Part shown: positions 18,382 through 27,179 of the stretch, one piece after another
How the letters are laid out: each line of letters begins with the position of its first letter
Numbering within the stretch: position 1 is the stretch's first letter
Position numbers and translations under genes: made by a program
Source: an uncultured Acidobacteriia bacterium
Lineage (GTDB): Bacteria > Acidobacteriota > Terriglobia > Bryobacterales > Bryobacteraceae
Assembly (NCBI GenBank): GCA_903907865.1
Contig: CAIVPR010000158.1
Location: 1-64,000, forward strand
Length of the DNA: 64,000 bases
Direction of reading: 5' to 3'
The notes under the pieces: model-generated
Databases searched by the model: none
What the model was told of the DNA's origin: nothing
The model's input: only the letters and a program-made list of their open reading frames with translations

Positions 18382-19562
18382 CAGCCCTCCTCCGTGACTC
18401 CCGATTTGGTATCGAATGCCCGGCGGATCAGAGGCGGTGCCACCAGCGCCGTCGCCACCGACAGGAACACGATGATACCGAAAATCGGGTCCGACACCAA
18501 CCCCATCTTCTTCCCCAGGCCCGCGACCACCATCCCGACCTCGCCCCTCGGCACCATCCCCGCAGCGACCCGCATCGCGTCCGCGCGGCCCAAGCCCGAC
18601 GCGCCCAGGCCGCACCCCAAGAGCTTTGCCAGCACCGCCGCTGCCAGCAGCACCGCCGCAAGACCCATCGTTGAAGGATCTCGGAACACGCCCGGATCGA
18701 GGCTCATCCCGATCCCAACCAGAAAGAACGGCACAAGCAGTTCCGAAACCCCCGCCGTCATCGTGTGCAGCCGCTCGTCGACGGTCTCGGACAGCGCCAT
18801 CCCGGCCAGGAACGCCCCGATGATCGCCGCAACGCCCGCCCAGACGGCGAGGACAGCGAGGCCGAACAACAGCCCCATCGACAGGGTGAATTGGGCTTCC
18901 ACCGCCCGCATTTGCGCTTGGAGCCTCGGCACCGCGTGCCCGACCGCCCGGTGTCCCCAAACCGCTACAAATAGCGTGAACCCGGCCGCCAACCCCGCCG
19001 TGCCCGCCAAGTCCAGCCAATTGACCCCGCCCCGCGCGTAGTTCGAAACCAGCGCCAATACGATCAGCCCCAAAATGTCGTCGATCACCGCCGCAGCAAG
19101 GATCGTCCTGCCCGCGCGCGTCGAGATGTAGCCCTTCGACGCCAGGACTTCCGCAGAAACCGCCACGCTGGTCGACGCGATTGCCGCGCCCACGAAAAGG
19201 GCCTCCAGGCTGGCGTGGCCCCATACCCGAGCAATGGCGAACGCCGACGCGAACGACAGAGCCACACCGCAAACCGCCACCGAGCAGGCTGTCCGCCCCA
19301 GGCTGAGCATTGCGGCCGGTTTCACTTCCAGCCCGATGCGGAACAGCAGGAACATCACGCCCAGCTCCGCCAGCACCGGCGGAACTCCCTCGGGCCGGAT
19401 CCAGCCCAGCACATGCGGCCCGATCAGGACTCCCGCGAGGATCTCCCCGGCGATTCCCGGTTGCCCCAGACGCTCCAAAAGTTCCCGCATCAGCCGGGCG
19501 CCGACGAAGACCGCGAACAGTGCCAAGGGGATTTCCGCGGGACTAGTCGGCACGTGGGGCAC
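18381..19562 (-). CDS. CPA2-type cation:proton antiporter (KefB/NapA-like)
   Basis: A 393-residue membrane antiporter with about 12 hydrophobic segments. Signature stretches are GQPGIAGEILAGVLIGPHVLG, FLLFRIGLEVKPAAML, SVAVSAEVLASKGYISTRAG, the paired acidic residues in AAVIDDILGLIVLALV (the ion-binding DD of electrogenic CPA2 members) and GMVPRGEVGMVVAGLG. The RCK/KTN regulatory domain of Kef systems is absent. The start codon is only 19 bp from that of the divergent M28 peptidase, so a start a little further in is possible. Confidence 0.9.
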   Translation of the reverse strand: MPHVPTSPAEIPLALFAVFVGARLMRELLERLGQPGIAGEILAGVLIGPHVLGWIRPEGVPPVLAELGVMFLLFRIGLEVKPAAMLSLGRTACSVAVCGVALSFASAFAIARVWGHASLEALFVGAAIASTSVAVSAEVLASKGYISTRAGRTILAAAVIDDILGLIVLALVSNYARGGVNWLDLAGTAGLAAGFTLFVAVWGHRAVGHAVPRLQAQMRAVEAQFTLSMGLLFGLAVLAVWAGVAAIIGAFLAGMALSETVDERLHTMTAGVSELLVPFFLVGIGMSLDPGVFRDPSTMGLAAVLLAAAVLAKLLGCGLGASGLGRADAMRVAAGMVPRGEVGMVVAGLGKKMGLVSDPIFGIIVFLSVATALVAPPLIRRAFDTKSGVTEEG

Positions 19563-19581
19563 TAGTGCTAGGATACGGCAA

Positions 19582-21069
19582 ATGCGCCGACATCTGCTTC
19601 TAGCCTTGATCCCCGCGATGGCTCTTGCAGCCGACCCGCCACCGGAGGCTCGACGCTGGTGGTCACACGTTCAAGTCCTCGCCGCCGACGGGATGGAGGG
19701 GCGCGACACCGGCACCGAGGGCTACCGCCGTGCCTCCCGCTACGTGGCCGGGGAATTCGAGCGCGCCGGTCTAAGACCACTGGGCGAATCCGGGTACTAC
19801 CAGCCGGTGCCCCTCCGGGATCTGCGCGTCGACCCCGCCGCATCATCCTTCGAACTGGTCCGCGACGGCGTCTCCACCCCGCTGCGGCTCAACCACCAGA
19901 TCGGCATCACGCCCCGCACGGGACTTCCCGGCAACCTCGACGCGCCGCTGGTGTTCGCCGGATATGGCAAGGACTTCGCCGGTCTGGACTTAAAAGGCAA
20001 GATCGTTGTCACCTTCGCCGGCACCGCGGCCACGATTTCGCGCGCCATCGGGCCGCTGGGAGCCGTCGGCGTGATCGCTATCGACAATCCGCGCGCGCTG
20101 GAAACCCCGCGCTGGCCCATAGCCTACGCCCGCGTGATGTCCTTCGACGGACGCCCGCGCGTAGCGGCGGAAGGGGTCTCGATGCGGCTGAACTCGGACG
20201 CGGCCGATGAAATCCTGAAGAGGTCTGGCCACACCTGGGCCGAAATCCTCGAGCTGGGTTCCGCAGGCAAACCCCTGCCCAGTTTCCCTCTGATGGGCAC
20301 GCTGCGGGCAAAGATCAGCTTGCGCGAATCCACCGTCTCGTCGGACAACCTCATCGCCGTGCTGCCCGGCTCCGACCCCGTTCTGAAGGACGAATATGTG
20401 CTGGTCTCCGCCCACCTCGACGGCTACGGCTTTGGCGAACCGGTCAACGGCGACGGACTCTACAACGGCGCGTTCGACGATGCGGCCTGCGTCGCCAACC
20501 TGATCGAACTCGCCGCCGACCTGAAGCGTTCCGGTCGCAAACTGCACCGCAGCCTGCTCTTCGCGGTCTATACCGGCGAGGAGAAGGGGCTCCTCGGGTC
20601 CGATTATTTCGTCTCGCACCTGACCGTGCCGAAGGAAAAGATCGTGGCCAACATCAACCTCGACTACATCCGCCCAATCTTCCCGCTCACCATCCTGACC
20701 ACGCTGGGACTTGAGGAATCCACGCTCGGCAAGACGGCGGTCGAGGTTGCCAAACCCTTGGGCATCCGCATCCAGACCGACAACGAGCCCGAGCGCGGCC
20801 TGTTCCGTCGATCCGACCAGTACAACTTCATCCGCAACGGCGTCCCCGGCATCGCCTTCATTTTTGGCTACGAGAAGGGGTCCAAGGAAGAGGCCATCTA
20901 CCGCGCATGGTATCGAGAGCGGTACCACAAGCCGCAGGACGATCTCCAGCAACCTGTCGACTTCGCCGCTGCGGTCAAGTTCCACCAGTTCTTCAGCGCG
21001 ATGGCGGAGGCTGTGGCGGATGCGCCTGAACGACCGACCTGGAGTCCGTCGAGCCAGTACGGGCGCTAG
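19582..21069 (+). CDS. Secreted M28 family metallopeptidase with PA domain
   Basis: A 495-residue exported zinc aminopeptidase-like enzyme. Residues 1-17 form a signal peptide (MRRHLLLALIPAMALAA). Residues about 90-230 contain a protease-associated insert. The M28 core carries the metal ligands: VLVSAHLDGYG, YNGAFDDAACVANLIELA, YTGEEKGLLGSDY, NINLDYI and a late segment before SDQYNFIRNGVPGIAFIF where the final His would be expected (the 'DQYNF' area usually reads SDH.PF, so this ligand is not obvious). The convergent TIGR03435 gene overlaps its last 4 bp. Confidence 0.8.
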   Translation: MRRHLLLALIPAMALAADPPPEARRWWSHVQVLAADGMEGRDTGTEGYRRASRYVAGEFERAGLRPLGESGYYQPVPLRDLRVDPAASSFELVRDGVSTPLRLNHQIGITPRTGLPGNLDAPLVFAGYGKDFAGLDLKGKIVVTFAGTAATISRAIGPLGAVGVIAIDNPRALETPRWPIAYARVMSFDGRPRVAAEGVSMRLNSDAADEILKRSGHTWAEILELGSAGKPLPSFPLMGTLRAKISLRESTVSSDNLIAVLPGSDPVLKDEYVLVSAHLDGYGFGEPVNGDGLYNGAFDDAACVANLIELAADLKRSGRKLHRSLLFAVYTGEEKGLLGSDYFVSHLTVPKEKIVANINLDYIRPIFPLTILTTLGLEESTLGKTAVEVAKPLGIRIQTDNEPERGLFRRSDQYNFIRNGVPGIAFIFGYEKGSKEEAIYRAWYRERYHKPQDDLQQPVDFAAAVKFHQFFSAMAEAVADAPERPTWSPSSQYGR

Positions 21070-21791
21070 TTTTCGGAAGGATGCTCGACCCGGTCGATCA
21101 CCAGCACTTCCATCGGCCCCTTTTGCGCCTCCAACCTCAGCCCCAGTTGTTCGCGCAACGCGGATGTAAGTGACGGACGTGTCGATTCGGCGGTCGGATC
21201 GGGATCCCAGTCGAGCACCCAGTCATAACTGCCGCTCAAGCCCGTCCGGTCGAGCACGATCCGCCCAAGTTGGTTGCCGAGATTGCTGGCAAGGATCGCC
21301 AGAGGCTCCGAAGTGCCGACCATGTGGACACGCCCGGGTTCCTTGCGGGTGTTGATGCCTGGTGTCCCACCTTGTCCGCCTTCGTGCAACTTTGCGCCCG
21401 CCTTGTCCGCAGTCAGGGCGAAGACGGGTGATTCCCTCGTCTCCCAATGGACACTCAACTGGAACCGGTCCTTCAAGATGGACTGTAGCAACGACCGGAA
21501 CTGCGCCTCGGAAAGGGCCTCGGGCACGCCTGTCGTTGCAACAATGTCGTACATTTCGGTATCCAGCCAGCGGGGTTCTCCAGCCAACTGGAACGCGAGG
21601 ATGCCGTACGCGTTGCGGATTAGTGTCTTGACGGAACCGTTGGTGACACGCAGCCGACCACCGGAAACCTGGATGCCCGTGTTGGTGCCTCCGCCCGCAT
21701 TGCGGTGCACGGAGGCGACTTCGAAGCCGTCCTGCGCGAGCGCCGCTCCGACCGCCAAGGCGATGGCCGCTGTAGATAGTGTCAATCCCAA
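21066..21791 (-). CDS. TIGR03435 family secreted protein
   Basis: A 241-residue exported protein of the family first described from Solibacter and found in large numbers in acidobacteria. It has a signal peptide (LSTAAIALAVGAALAQ) followed by the hallmark FEVASVHRN, then SVKTLIRNAYGILAFQLAG, YDIVATTGVPE, LLQSILKDRFQLSVHWETRE and FALTADKAGAKLHE, closing with LREQLGLRLEAQKGPMEVLVIDRVEHPSEN-like family ending. Function is unknown. The match is a taxonomic marker for the window. Convergent with the M28 peptidase gene. Confidence 0.9.
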   Translation of the reverse strand: MGLTLSTAAIALAVGAALAQDGFEVASVHRNAGGGTNTGIQVSGGRLRVTNGSVKTLIRNAYGILAFQLAGEPRWLDTEMYDIVATTGVPEALSEAQFRSLLQSILKDRFQLSVHWETRESPVFALTADKAGAKLHEGGQGGTPGINTRKEPGRVHMVGTSEPLAILASNLGNQLGRIVLDRTGLSGSYDWVLDWDPDPTAESTRPSLTSALREQLGLRLEAQKGPMEVLVIDRVEHPSEN

Positions 21792-21877
21792 AGTGGTTTC
21801 TCCAAGGAGCTTGGACGGGGGACGTTACTAGCGGTTAGCTAGCGTCGATTCACGTCGATGGGAAGGTAGGCCGCAAG

Positions 21878-22120
21878 CTATTTCGAAGACACCGCGTCAA
21901 CCGGCGGTGTCGGCGTCCATTGGACCACGGGTTGCCGTTGTTGCACAGCGCAGTCCCGCAGAAACAGGTTGATGAGGTTCTGATACGGCATGCCCATGTC
22001 GGCAGCCATTTTCTTGAAATACTCGACGGTCGTAACGTCCAGCCGGATGGTGACCTGCCGCTTTAGCCTCGCCGCATAGGGATTCTTGCGGGACTGGGAA
22101 AAATCGTATTCTTCTCTCAT
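21878..22120 (-). CDS. brnA: BrnA-like antitoxin
   Basis: An 80-residue ribbon-helix-helix antitoxin. The DNA-binding part reads LKRQVTIRLDVTTVEYFKKM followed by ADMGMPYQNLINLFLRDCA, the BrnA/CopG-type layout. It follows the BrnT-like toxin with a 4-bp ATGA overlap; in known BrnTA modules the toxin gene comes first and the BrnA-BrnT complex represses its own promoter. The C-terminal 20 residues are Pro-rich and unlike the family. ATG 22120 is chosen because of the overlap. Confidence 0.8.
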   Translation of the reverse strand: MREEYDFSQSRKNPYAARLKRQVTIRLDVTTVEYFKKMAADMGMPYQNLINLFLRDCAVQQRQPVVQWTPTPPVDAVSSK

Positions 22121-22407
22121 TGCCGACTCCAATACTGGCGCTCTTCTTTCTTGGTCGCTCGCCGGGCGGAGATCAAGCGGATCACCGAACCCGATTCGCG
22201 ATAACAGTGACTCACCATCAAGCATCTCGCGCTAAAGCTGTACCCAAGCAACACGAATCGCGCTTCAAACTCCGAGTGATCAGGATCGTCGATCAAGCGG
22301 GCGTTTTCATCAAGGAAGGTGGTTTGGGCTTCCTCAAACGACACCCCATGCTTCGCCCGATTGGCGGCAGCCTTGCGATCATCCCAAGCGAAAGCAATAT
22401 TGCTCAA
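22117..22407 (-). CDS. brnT: BrnT-like ribonuclease toxin
   Basis: A 96-residue RelE-fold toxin, which in characterised members is a ribonuclease that halts translation. The start FAWDDRKAAANRAKHGVSFEEA is the BrnT signature, followed by RFVLLGYSFSARCLMVSHCY and the C-terminal IRLISARRATKKEERQYW. Catalytic basic residues of the family (Lys/His in AKHGVSF and the RRA-KKE segment) are present, so it appears active. Transcribed toward brnA and away from moeA; the promoter lies in the short gap with moeA. Confidence 0.85.
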   Translation of the reverse strand: MSNIAFAWDDRKAAANRAKHGVSFEEAQTTFLDENARLIDDPDHSEFEARFVLLGYSFSARCLMVSHCYRESGSVIRLISARRATKKEERQYWSRQ

Positions 22408-22449
22408 AGCATTATCCTAGCATTCCCCGATGCCAGCCGATCACCTCAA

Positions 22450-23676
22450 ATGGTCCCTCGACCCCGACCCGATACAATTGTGGTCGTGCCCACCCTCTCC
22501 TTCGCGGAAGCCCGAGCCACCGTCCAGCGCGAAGTCCAAACGGCCGCACTCCATCCCCACGTCGAGACGGTTGGGCTCGCCAGCGCCGTCGGCCGCGTCC
22601 TCGCCCAACCCGCCGCCGCCGACCGCAACTACCCCCCTTTCGACCGCTCCGTCCGCGACGGTTTCGCCGTCCGCTCCACCGATATCCCCGGCACGCTCCA
22701 CGTCATTGGCGAAGTCCGCGCGGGCGAGGTTTTCCACGGACATGTGGGCGTAGGCCAGGCCGTCGAGATCATGACCGGTGCGCCGGTCCCATCCGGTGCC
22801 GACTGCGTGGTCATGGTCGAGCACTGTACCCGGCCCACGACCACCACCGTGGCAACCGAAAAGCATCTGGCCCCCGGCACCCACATTGCGCGGCTGGGCT
22901 GCGAGGCCCGGTCGGGCGAAACCGTACTCGCCGCCGGTACCCGGATCGACTTCGCCCATATCTCCTGGCTCGCCACGACCGGCCACGCCGAGGTCTTCGT
23001 CTACCGCCGCCCGCGCGTGGCCATCATCGCGACCGGCGACGAGATCGTCGACGTCCACCAGGTCCCCGCCAACCACCAAATCCGCAACTCCAATGCTTGG
23101 TCGATTGCGGCCCAAGTGGCACGGGCCGGAGGCGACCCCGTCGTGCTCCCCATCGCCCGCGACACCTTGGAAGCCACGCAAGTCCTAATCGAGGAGGGGC
23201 TCCAAGCCGACCTGCTGTTGCTTTCGGGCGGCGTTTCGGCGGGGAAATACGATGTGGTCGAACAGGCGCTGGCCGCCGCCGGGGCAGGGTTCTACTTTGA
23301 CCGGGTCGCGATCCAACCGGGACAGCCGCTGGTATTCGGTCGGGCCCGCGGCACGTTCTTTTTCGGACTCCCTGGCAACCCCGTGTCCACCATGGTGACC
23401 TTCGAAGTGTTCGCCCGCGCTGCGCTGGAGTTGCTGGCCGGTTGCGGGGTTGCGACCCTGCCTTTGGCACTGGCGCGTCTGACGAAACCGTTCCACCACA
23501 AGGCCGGCCTCACCCGCTTCCTCCCCGCCGAAGTGCGTGATGGAACGGCAACACCTGTGGATTGGCAGGGCTCCGGCGATGTTGCCGCCCTCTGTCGCGC
23601 CAACGCCTTCCTCGTAGCCGACGCCGACCGCGCCGAATACCAGGAAGGGGACACCATCCCGATATTGTTCCGATAA
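22450..23676 (+). CDS. moeA: Molybdopterin molybdenumtransferase MoeA
   Basis: About 400 residues; inserts molybdate into adenylylated molybdopterin. Domain marks are [12 protein letters not shown] (MoeA signature near the N-terminus), [51 protein letters not shown], the MoCF motif [14 protein letters not shown] and [22 protein letters not shown] 22450 is used, but GTG codons at 22482-22488 just before PTLSFAEA would give a more typical N-terminus. It heads the run moeA-moaC-mog (gaps 8 bp and a 4-bp overlap), a molybdenum cofactor operon lacking moaA, moaD and moaE. Confidence 0.9.
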   Translation: MVPRPRPDTIVVVPTLSFAEARATVQREVQTAALHPHVETVGLASAVGRVLAQPAAADRNYPPFDRSVRDGFAVRSTDIPGTLHVIGEVRAGEVFHGHVGVGQAVEIMTGAPVPSGADCVVMVEHCTRPTTTTVATEKHLAPGTHIARLGCEARSGETVLAAGTRIDFAHISWLATTGHAEVFVYRRPRVAIIATGDEIVDVHQVPANHQIRNSNAWSIAAQVARAGGDPVVLPIARDTLEATQVLIEEGLQADLLLLSGGVSAGKYDVVEQALAAAGAGFYFDRVAIQPGQPLVFGRARGTFFFGLPGNPVSTMVTFEVFARAALELLAGCGVATLPLALARLTKPFHHKAGLTRFLPAEVRDGTATPVDWQGSGDVAALCRANAFLVADADRAEYQEGDTIPILFR

Positions 23677-23684
23677 TCCAACAG

Positions 23685-24152
23685 ATGATCCAAGACAAGC
23701 TTTCCCACTACGACGAGGCGGGCGAGGCCCGGATGGTCGACGTCTCCGCCAAAGCCGACACCCGGCGCACGGCCCGCGCCCACGCGTTCGTGAAAATGTC
23801 GCGCCAGGTGCTCGACGCGTTGCCGCAAAACCCCAAGGGCGACCCCCTCGGTGTGGCCAGGGTTGCCGGAATCCTCGCCGCCAAACAAACGGCCCATCTG
23901 ATCCCCCTGTGCCACTCGCTGCCACTGGCGCACGTCGACATCGACTTCGCCATCGAGTCGCAAGGCATCCGCATCACGACACTGGCCATCACCACCGCCC
24001 CCACCGGCGTGGAAATGGAGGCGCTGACGGCGGCAGCCGTGGCGGCGCTGACGGTGTACGACATGACCAAGGCGCTGGACAAGGGGATCGAGATCCAGGA
24101 CATCTATCTACTGGAGAAGACGGGCGGCAAGAGCGGGGATTTCCGTCGATGA
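23685..24152 (+). CDS. moaC: Cyclic pyranopterin monophosphate synthase MoaC
   Basis: A 155-residue enzyme for the second half of the first molybdopterin step: conversion of 3',8-cyclo-7,8-dihydro-GTP to cPMP. Recognised from [40 protein letters not shown] (catalytic Lys and His region), [20 protein letters not shown] and [29 protein letters not shown]. The length is standard. Its stop overlaps the start of the following mog gene (ATGA). Confidence 0.95.
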   Translation: MIQDKLSHYDEAGEARMVDVSAKADTRRTARAHAFVKMSRQVLDALPQNPKGDPLGVARVAGILAAKQTAHLIPLCHSLPLAHVDIDFAIESQGIRITTLAITTAPTGVEMEALTAAAVAALTVYDMTKALDKGIEIQDIYLLEKTGGKSGDFRR

Positions 24153-24634
24153 CCCCGCACGCGGCCGCCGTCATCACGGTCAGCGACAGTACGTTCGAAG
24201 GAACGCGCGAGGACAAGTCCGGCCCCGCCGTGGCCGCGATACTGGAGGCACGGGGCTTTTCCGTGCCGATCCGGGTGGTTGTGCCCGACGAGCGCGACGT
24301 AATCGCAGCCAAACTCCGCGAACTGGCCGACGGGGGCACGGCCAAGGCCATCTTCACCACAGGCGGCACTGGGATCGCGCCGCGCGATGTCACTCCGGAG
24401 GCCACCCGTGACGCCATCGAGCGTGAAATCCCCGGTTTCGGCGAGGCGATGCGGGCCGTGGGACGGGCCAAAACACCGTTCGCGGTGCTGTCACGGGCGC
24501 TAGCTGGCACGCGGAATGGCGCGCTGATCGTAAATCTGCCCGGATCGCCCAAGGGGGCGTCGGAATCGCTCGATGCTATTTTAGAATTGGTCCCGCACGT
24601 GCTGGACTTGATCAATGGACGCACCGGCCACTAG
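24149..24634 (+). CDS. mog: Molybdopterin adenylyltransferase (MogA/MoaB family)
   Basis: A 161-residue MoCF-domain protein that adenylylates molybdopterin ahead of MoeA. Seen are [32 protein letters not shown] (the GGTG motif), FGEAMRA and [16 protein letters not shown]. The combined features fit Mog better than a MoaB-only role. Last gene of the moeA-moaC-mog run; the next gene starts 28 bp on but encodes an unrelated secreted VWA protein. Confidence 0.9.
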   Translation: MTPHAAAVITVSDSTFEGTREDKSGPAVAAILEARGFSVPIRVVVPDERDVIAAKLRELADGGTAKAIFTTGGTGIAPRDVTPEATRDAIEREIPGFGEAMRAVGRAKTPFAVLSRALAGTRNGALIVNLPGSPKGASESLDAILELVPHVLDLINGRTGH

Positions 24635-24662
24635 GCCCGTGCCCACAGGAGATAGCACCCGA

Positions 24663-25775
24663 ATGAGATTTGTTGGCTTTGTTTTGTCGGCGGCGATTTT
24701 GGCCGTTGCCGCGGCCCCGGCCCAGGTTCCGGTTCCCGGAATTCCGAAGGTGACGCAGGGAACGTCGGACCAGACGATGGAGATGGACCAACCGATCATC
24801 AAGACGACGGTCACGAACATTGTCGCTCCTGTCCTCGTGACCGACAAGGAGGGCAACATCGTCGACGGCCTGCAGCCCAACCAGTTCCACCTTTGGGACA
24901 ACGGCAAGGAGCAGAACATCCAAGTCGACGTCACTTACGAGCCAATCTCGCTTGTGATCGCGATCCAGTGCTCGGCCCGTGTGGAGTCGATCCTGCCCCA
25001 GATCAAGCACCTGGGCAGCTTGGTCCAGACGATCGTGGGCACCCAGGGCGAGGCTGCGGTGATCAAGTTCGACGGTCGCATCATGACCATGCAGGATTTT
25101 ACCCGTGATCCCGACAAAATCAAGCTGGCCATCAACCGGATCAACGCGGGCAGTTCAGGCAACCGAATGATCGACGCCGTCGACCGGGGCGTCTACATGC
25201 TGAAGAAGCGCGAGAAGAACAACCGCAAAGTGATCCTCATCATCAGCGAAACCCGTGACGCGGGCAGTGAGACCCGGCTGAAGGAGGCGTTGATGGACGT
25301 CAACCTCACCAACACGCTTGTCTATACGGTCGACATCACCCAGATGATGGTGCGCCTGACCGAGTCCCGGCCCGATTCGCGCCCGACTCCGCGCGACCCC
25401 ACGGTAATGAACAGCCCGCTCGGCGTCCCAAATACCCCGACGACAATGGAGCAACAGTACGGCATGAACAACCGCGCCCAGTTCGTCCCGTTGCTGAAAG
25501 AGATCTACACGGACGCGAAGGGGATCTTCGTGAGGGACCCCGCGACGCAGTTCGCACGCTCGAGTGGCGGCCACGAGTTTTACTTCATCCGGCAGAAGGG
25601 CCTTGAGGATGCCGTCCAACGCATCGGCACGGAGATCCACAGCCACTACATGATCAGCTACAAGCCTTCCAATGGCAGCGAAGGCGGGTACCACACGATT
25701 GAAGTGGGCATTGACCGTTCCAACCTTGTTTGCAAGACGCGACCGGGATACTGGATCGGCGGCGGTGTGAACTAA
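24663..25775 (+). CDS. Secreted VWFA-related protein of the acidobacterial TIGR03436 type
   Basis: A 370-residue exported protein with a von Willebrand factor A-like domain. Signal peptide at 1-20 (FVLSAAILAVAAAPAQ). The family entry stretch (VTNIVAPVLVTDKEGNIVDGL, then FHLWDNGKEQNIQVD) precedes the A domain. The MIDAS motif normally DxSxS reads IAIQCSARVES here, so metal ligation is altered. Late signature HYMISYKPSN closes the domain. ATG 24663 is preferred over 24615 since the signal peptide begins there. Such proteins are frequent in Solibacter; their function is unknown. Confidence 0.85.
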   Translation: MRFVGFVLSAAILAVAAAPAQVPVPGIPKVTQGTSDQTMEMDQPIIKTTVTNIVAPVLVTDKEGNIVDGLQPNQFHLWDNGKEQNIQVDVTYEPISLVIAIQCSARVESILPQIKHLGSLVQTIVGTQGEAAVIKFDGRIMTMQDFTRDPDKIKLAINRINAGSSGNRMIDAVDRGVYMLKKREKNNRKVILIISETRDAGSETRLKEALMDVNLTNTLVYTVDITQMMVRLTESRPDSRPTPRDPTVMNSPLGVPNTPTTMEQQYGMNNRAQFVPLLKEIYTDAKGIFVRDPATQFARSSGGHEFYFIRQKGLEDAVQRIGTEIHSHYMISYKPSNGSEGGYHTIEVGIDRSNLVCKTRPGYWIGGGVN

Positions 25776-25879
25776 CCGCGCAGTCCAACCGGAAGGCTCC
25801 TGTGCTTGGGCCGACTTCGCGAGAGTCTTGGGCAGACACCCCTCGTTAACCCGTTGGGTGAGTAGCTGCGCATGGGCGC

Positions 25880-25966
25880 GAAGAAACACTCCCTGGCGGT
25901 CGCGGCTCGGCAATATGCTGATTCCGCCGAGCCACGACCGCAAGGGAGTGTTTGTTTCGGGGAACC
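25880..25966. repeat. REPIN-like long hairpin, copy A
   Basis: Left arm ACACTCCCTGGCGGTCGCGG then CTCGG, right arm CCGAGCCACGACCGCAAGGG then AGTGTTTG, with a 16-base spacer. The same hairpin is at 39257-39336 and half of it at 46239-46277. It lies in a gene-free stretch of 540 bp (25776-26318), which also has a short CGGCAGG/CCTGCCG hairpin at about 26222-26242 and no supported gene. Confidence 0.8.
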
Positions 25967-26318
25967 GGGAAAGCCCCACGGTACGGCCAACCGAGTCGCG
26001 GTGACGGTCACAGATCCCCGAAATATTATTTTACTTCTAGATTCCAAAGGACTTAATCCCGGCGGCGTGAAACCCGGAAGTTCGTTTTCGAGGGGGTGCC
26101 GCGCTAGATTGGGGTCACGGAAAGCGGGACGGCGGCCCTGGGCAGGGCCGGTCGGACCGGTTCCGTTCAGCGCTCGCCCGCAGGGCTTGAGCGCGGCTCC
26201 CCCCGGTGCACTTCGGTGCGAACGGCAGGCTGGTTACCTGCCGTCCGGTCCTTCTTTGGCGGGAAGGGCCGTAATTCCAGCCGGGGGGAGCCTCTCCCAA
26301 AATCCCACCCACAAAATC

Positions 26319-27179
26319 CTAGGGATGATACCTCAGGATTGAATCCCTTACCCTCAAATACCACTCCGACCCGAATTGCGGGTACACGAACGGCGTCCAC
26401 GACATCCAATTGAACTCAGGCGGGCGGAATCCCATCGAAGAGGCCACCGCCATATCCTCGGCGGCATTCCGCTGGATCAGATCCCGCAGTCGGGTCACGC
26501 CGTACGGCAGTACCGGCGGCAGTCCATTCACGTAGCGCAGCAATTGCAGACGTGCGGTATCGCTGGCCGGAGCGCGAAGGTCTGCAACTTCGGTCCCGCG
26601 CCGCACCTTGTCCATGTCCATGTCCGGCACGAACGGGGCTTCCACCCGGACCTCCATCGGTGCCACCAGCCAAATCCCCTGTTTGAGCAGCGCCTCCACC
26701 CGCACCCGGCGCGGCGGCGTTCCTGGAGGCACCCAGATGTCCAGAACGTAGCAGCGCGTCGTTTGGCCCGGCCAGAGAGAGGCCAACTCCGGCATGGCGC
26801 CGAACGAGGGCATTTTCTGTTCCACCAGCCAGTCAGGACAGTAGTCGTTGCCGCAGCGCACGAAGTACGCCCGGTAGACCTTGAGTTCCAGCGCGTCGGG
26901 TGGATTGACAGCCGAATAGACGAAGTACGTGGTCCCCGGCTGGGCCGTGACTACGGCCATTATGGTCAGGTGCCCGTTGCGTGCGACGGCGGGCGAGATG
27001 ATCTCGCGGGGACGGGGCTCCCTGTCCTGCGCGACCACCTCGCCGTAAGGCGTAAACCGCTGGAATTCCGTGTAGAGGTTGATCTCCTGCGCCCATCCCG
27101 CCGTGACGGCAAGGGTCGTCAGGAAGACCAATCTACTTGATGAATATCTTGTCGGCTTGGGTAGTGGCACCGCTGGCAT
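26319..27179 (-). CDS. Secreted protein of unknown function
   Basis: A 286-residue protein with an N-terminal export signal (RLVFLTTLAVTAGWAQ). The middle is beta-rich and has a single close Cys pair (RCGNDYCPDW) and a Pro-rich stretch (DIWVPPGTPPRRVRVEALLK). The end reads GSEWYLRVRDSILRY. I do not recognise a family. The ATG at 27179 overlaps the upstream metalloprotease gene by 47 bp; a TTG at 27131, right after its stop, is an alternative that keeps the signal peptide. Likely cotranscribed with the matrixin-like gene and the secreted protein at 29286. Confidence 0.6.
   Translation of the reverse strand: MPAVPLPKPTRYSSSRLVFLTTLAVTAGWAQEINLYTEFQRFTPYGEVVAQDREPRPREIISPAVARNGHLTIMAVVTAQPGTTYFVYSAVNPPDALELKVYRAYFVRCGNDYCPDWLVEQKMPSFGAMPELASLWPGQTTRCYVLDIWVPPGTPPRRVRVEALLKQGIWLVAPMEVRVEAPFVPDMDMDKVRRGTEVADLRAPASDTARLQLLRYVNGLPPVLPYGVTRLRDLIQRNAAEDMAVASSMGFRPPEFNWMSWTPFVYPQFGSEWYLRVRDSILRYHP

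Noticed and set aside
18382-19272. N-terminal extension of the 2H phosphoesterase
   Set aside because: It runs through the antiporter gene in another frame; ATG 18381 overlapping the antiporter stop is the natural start.
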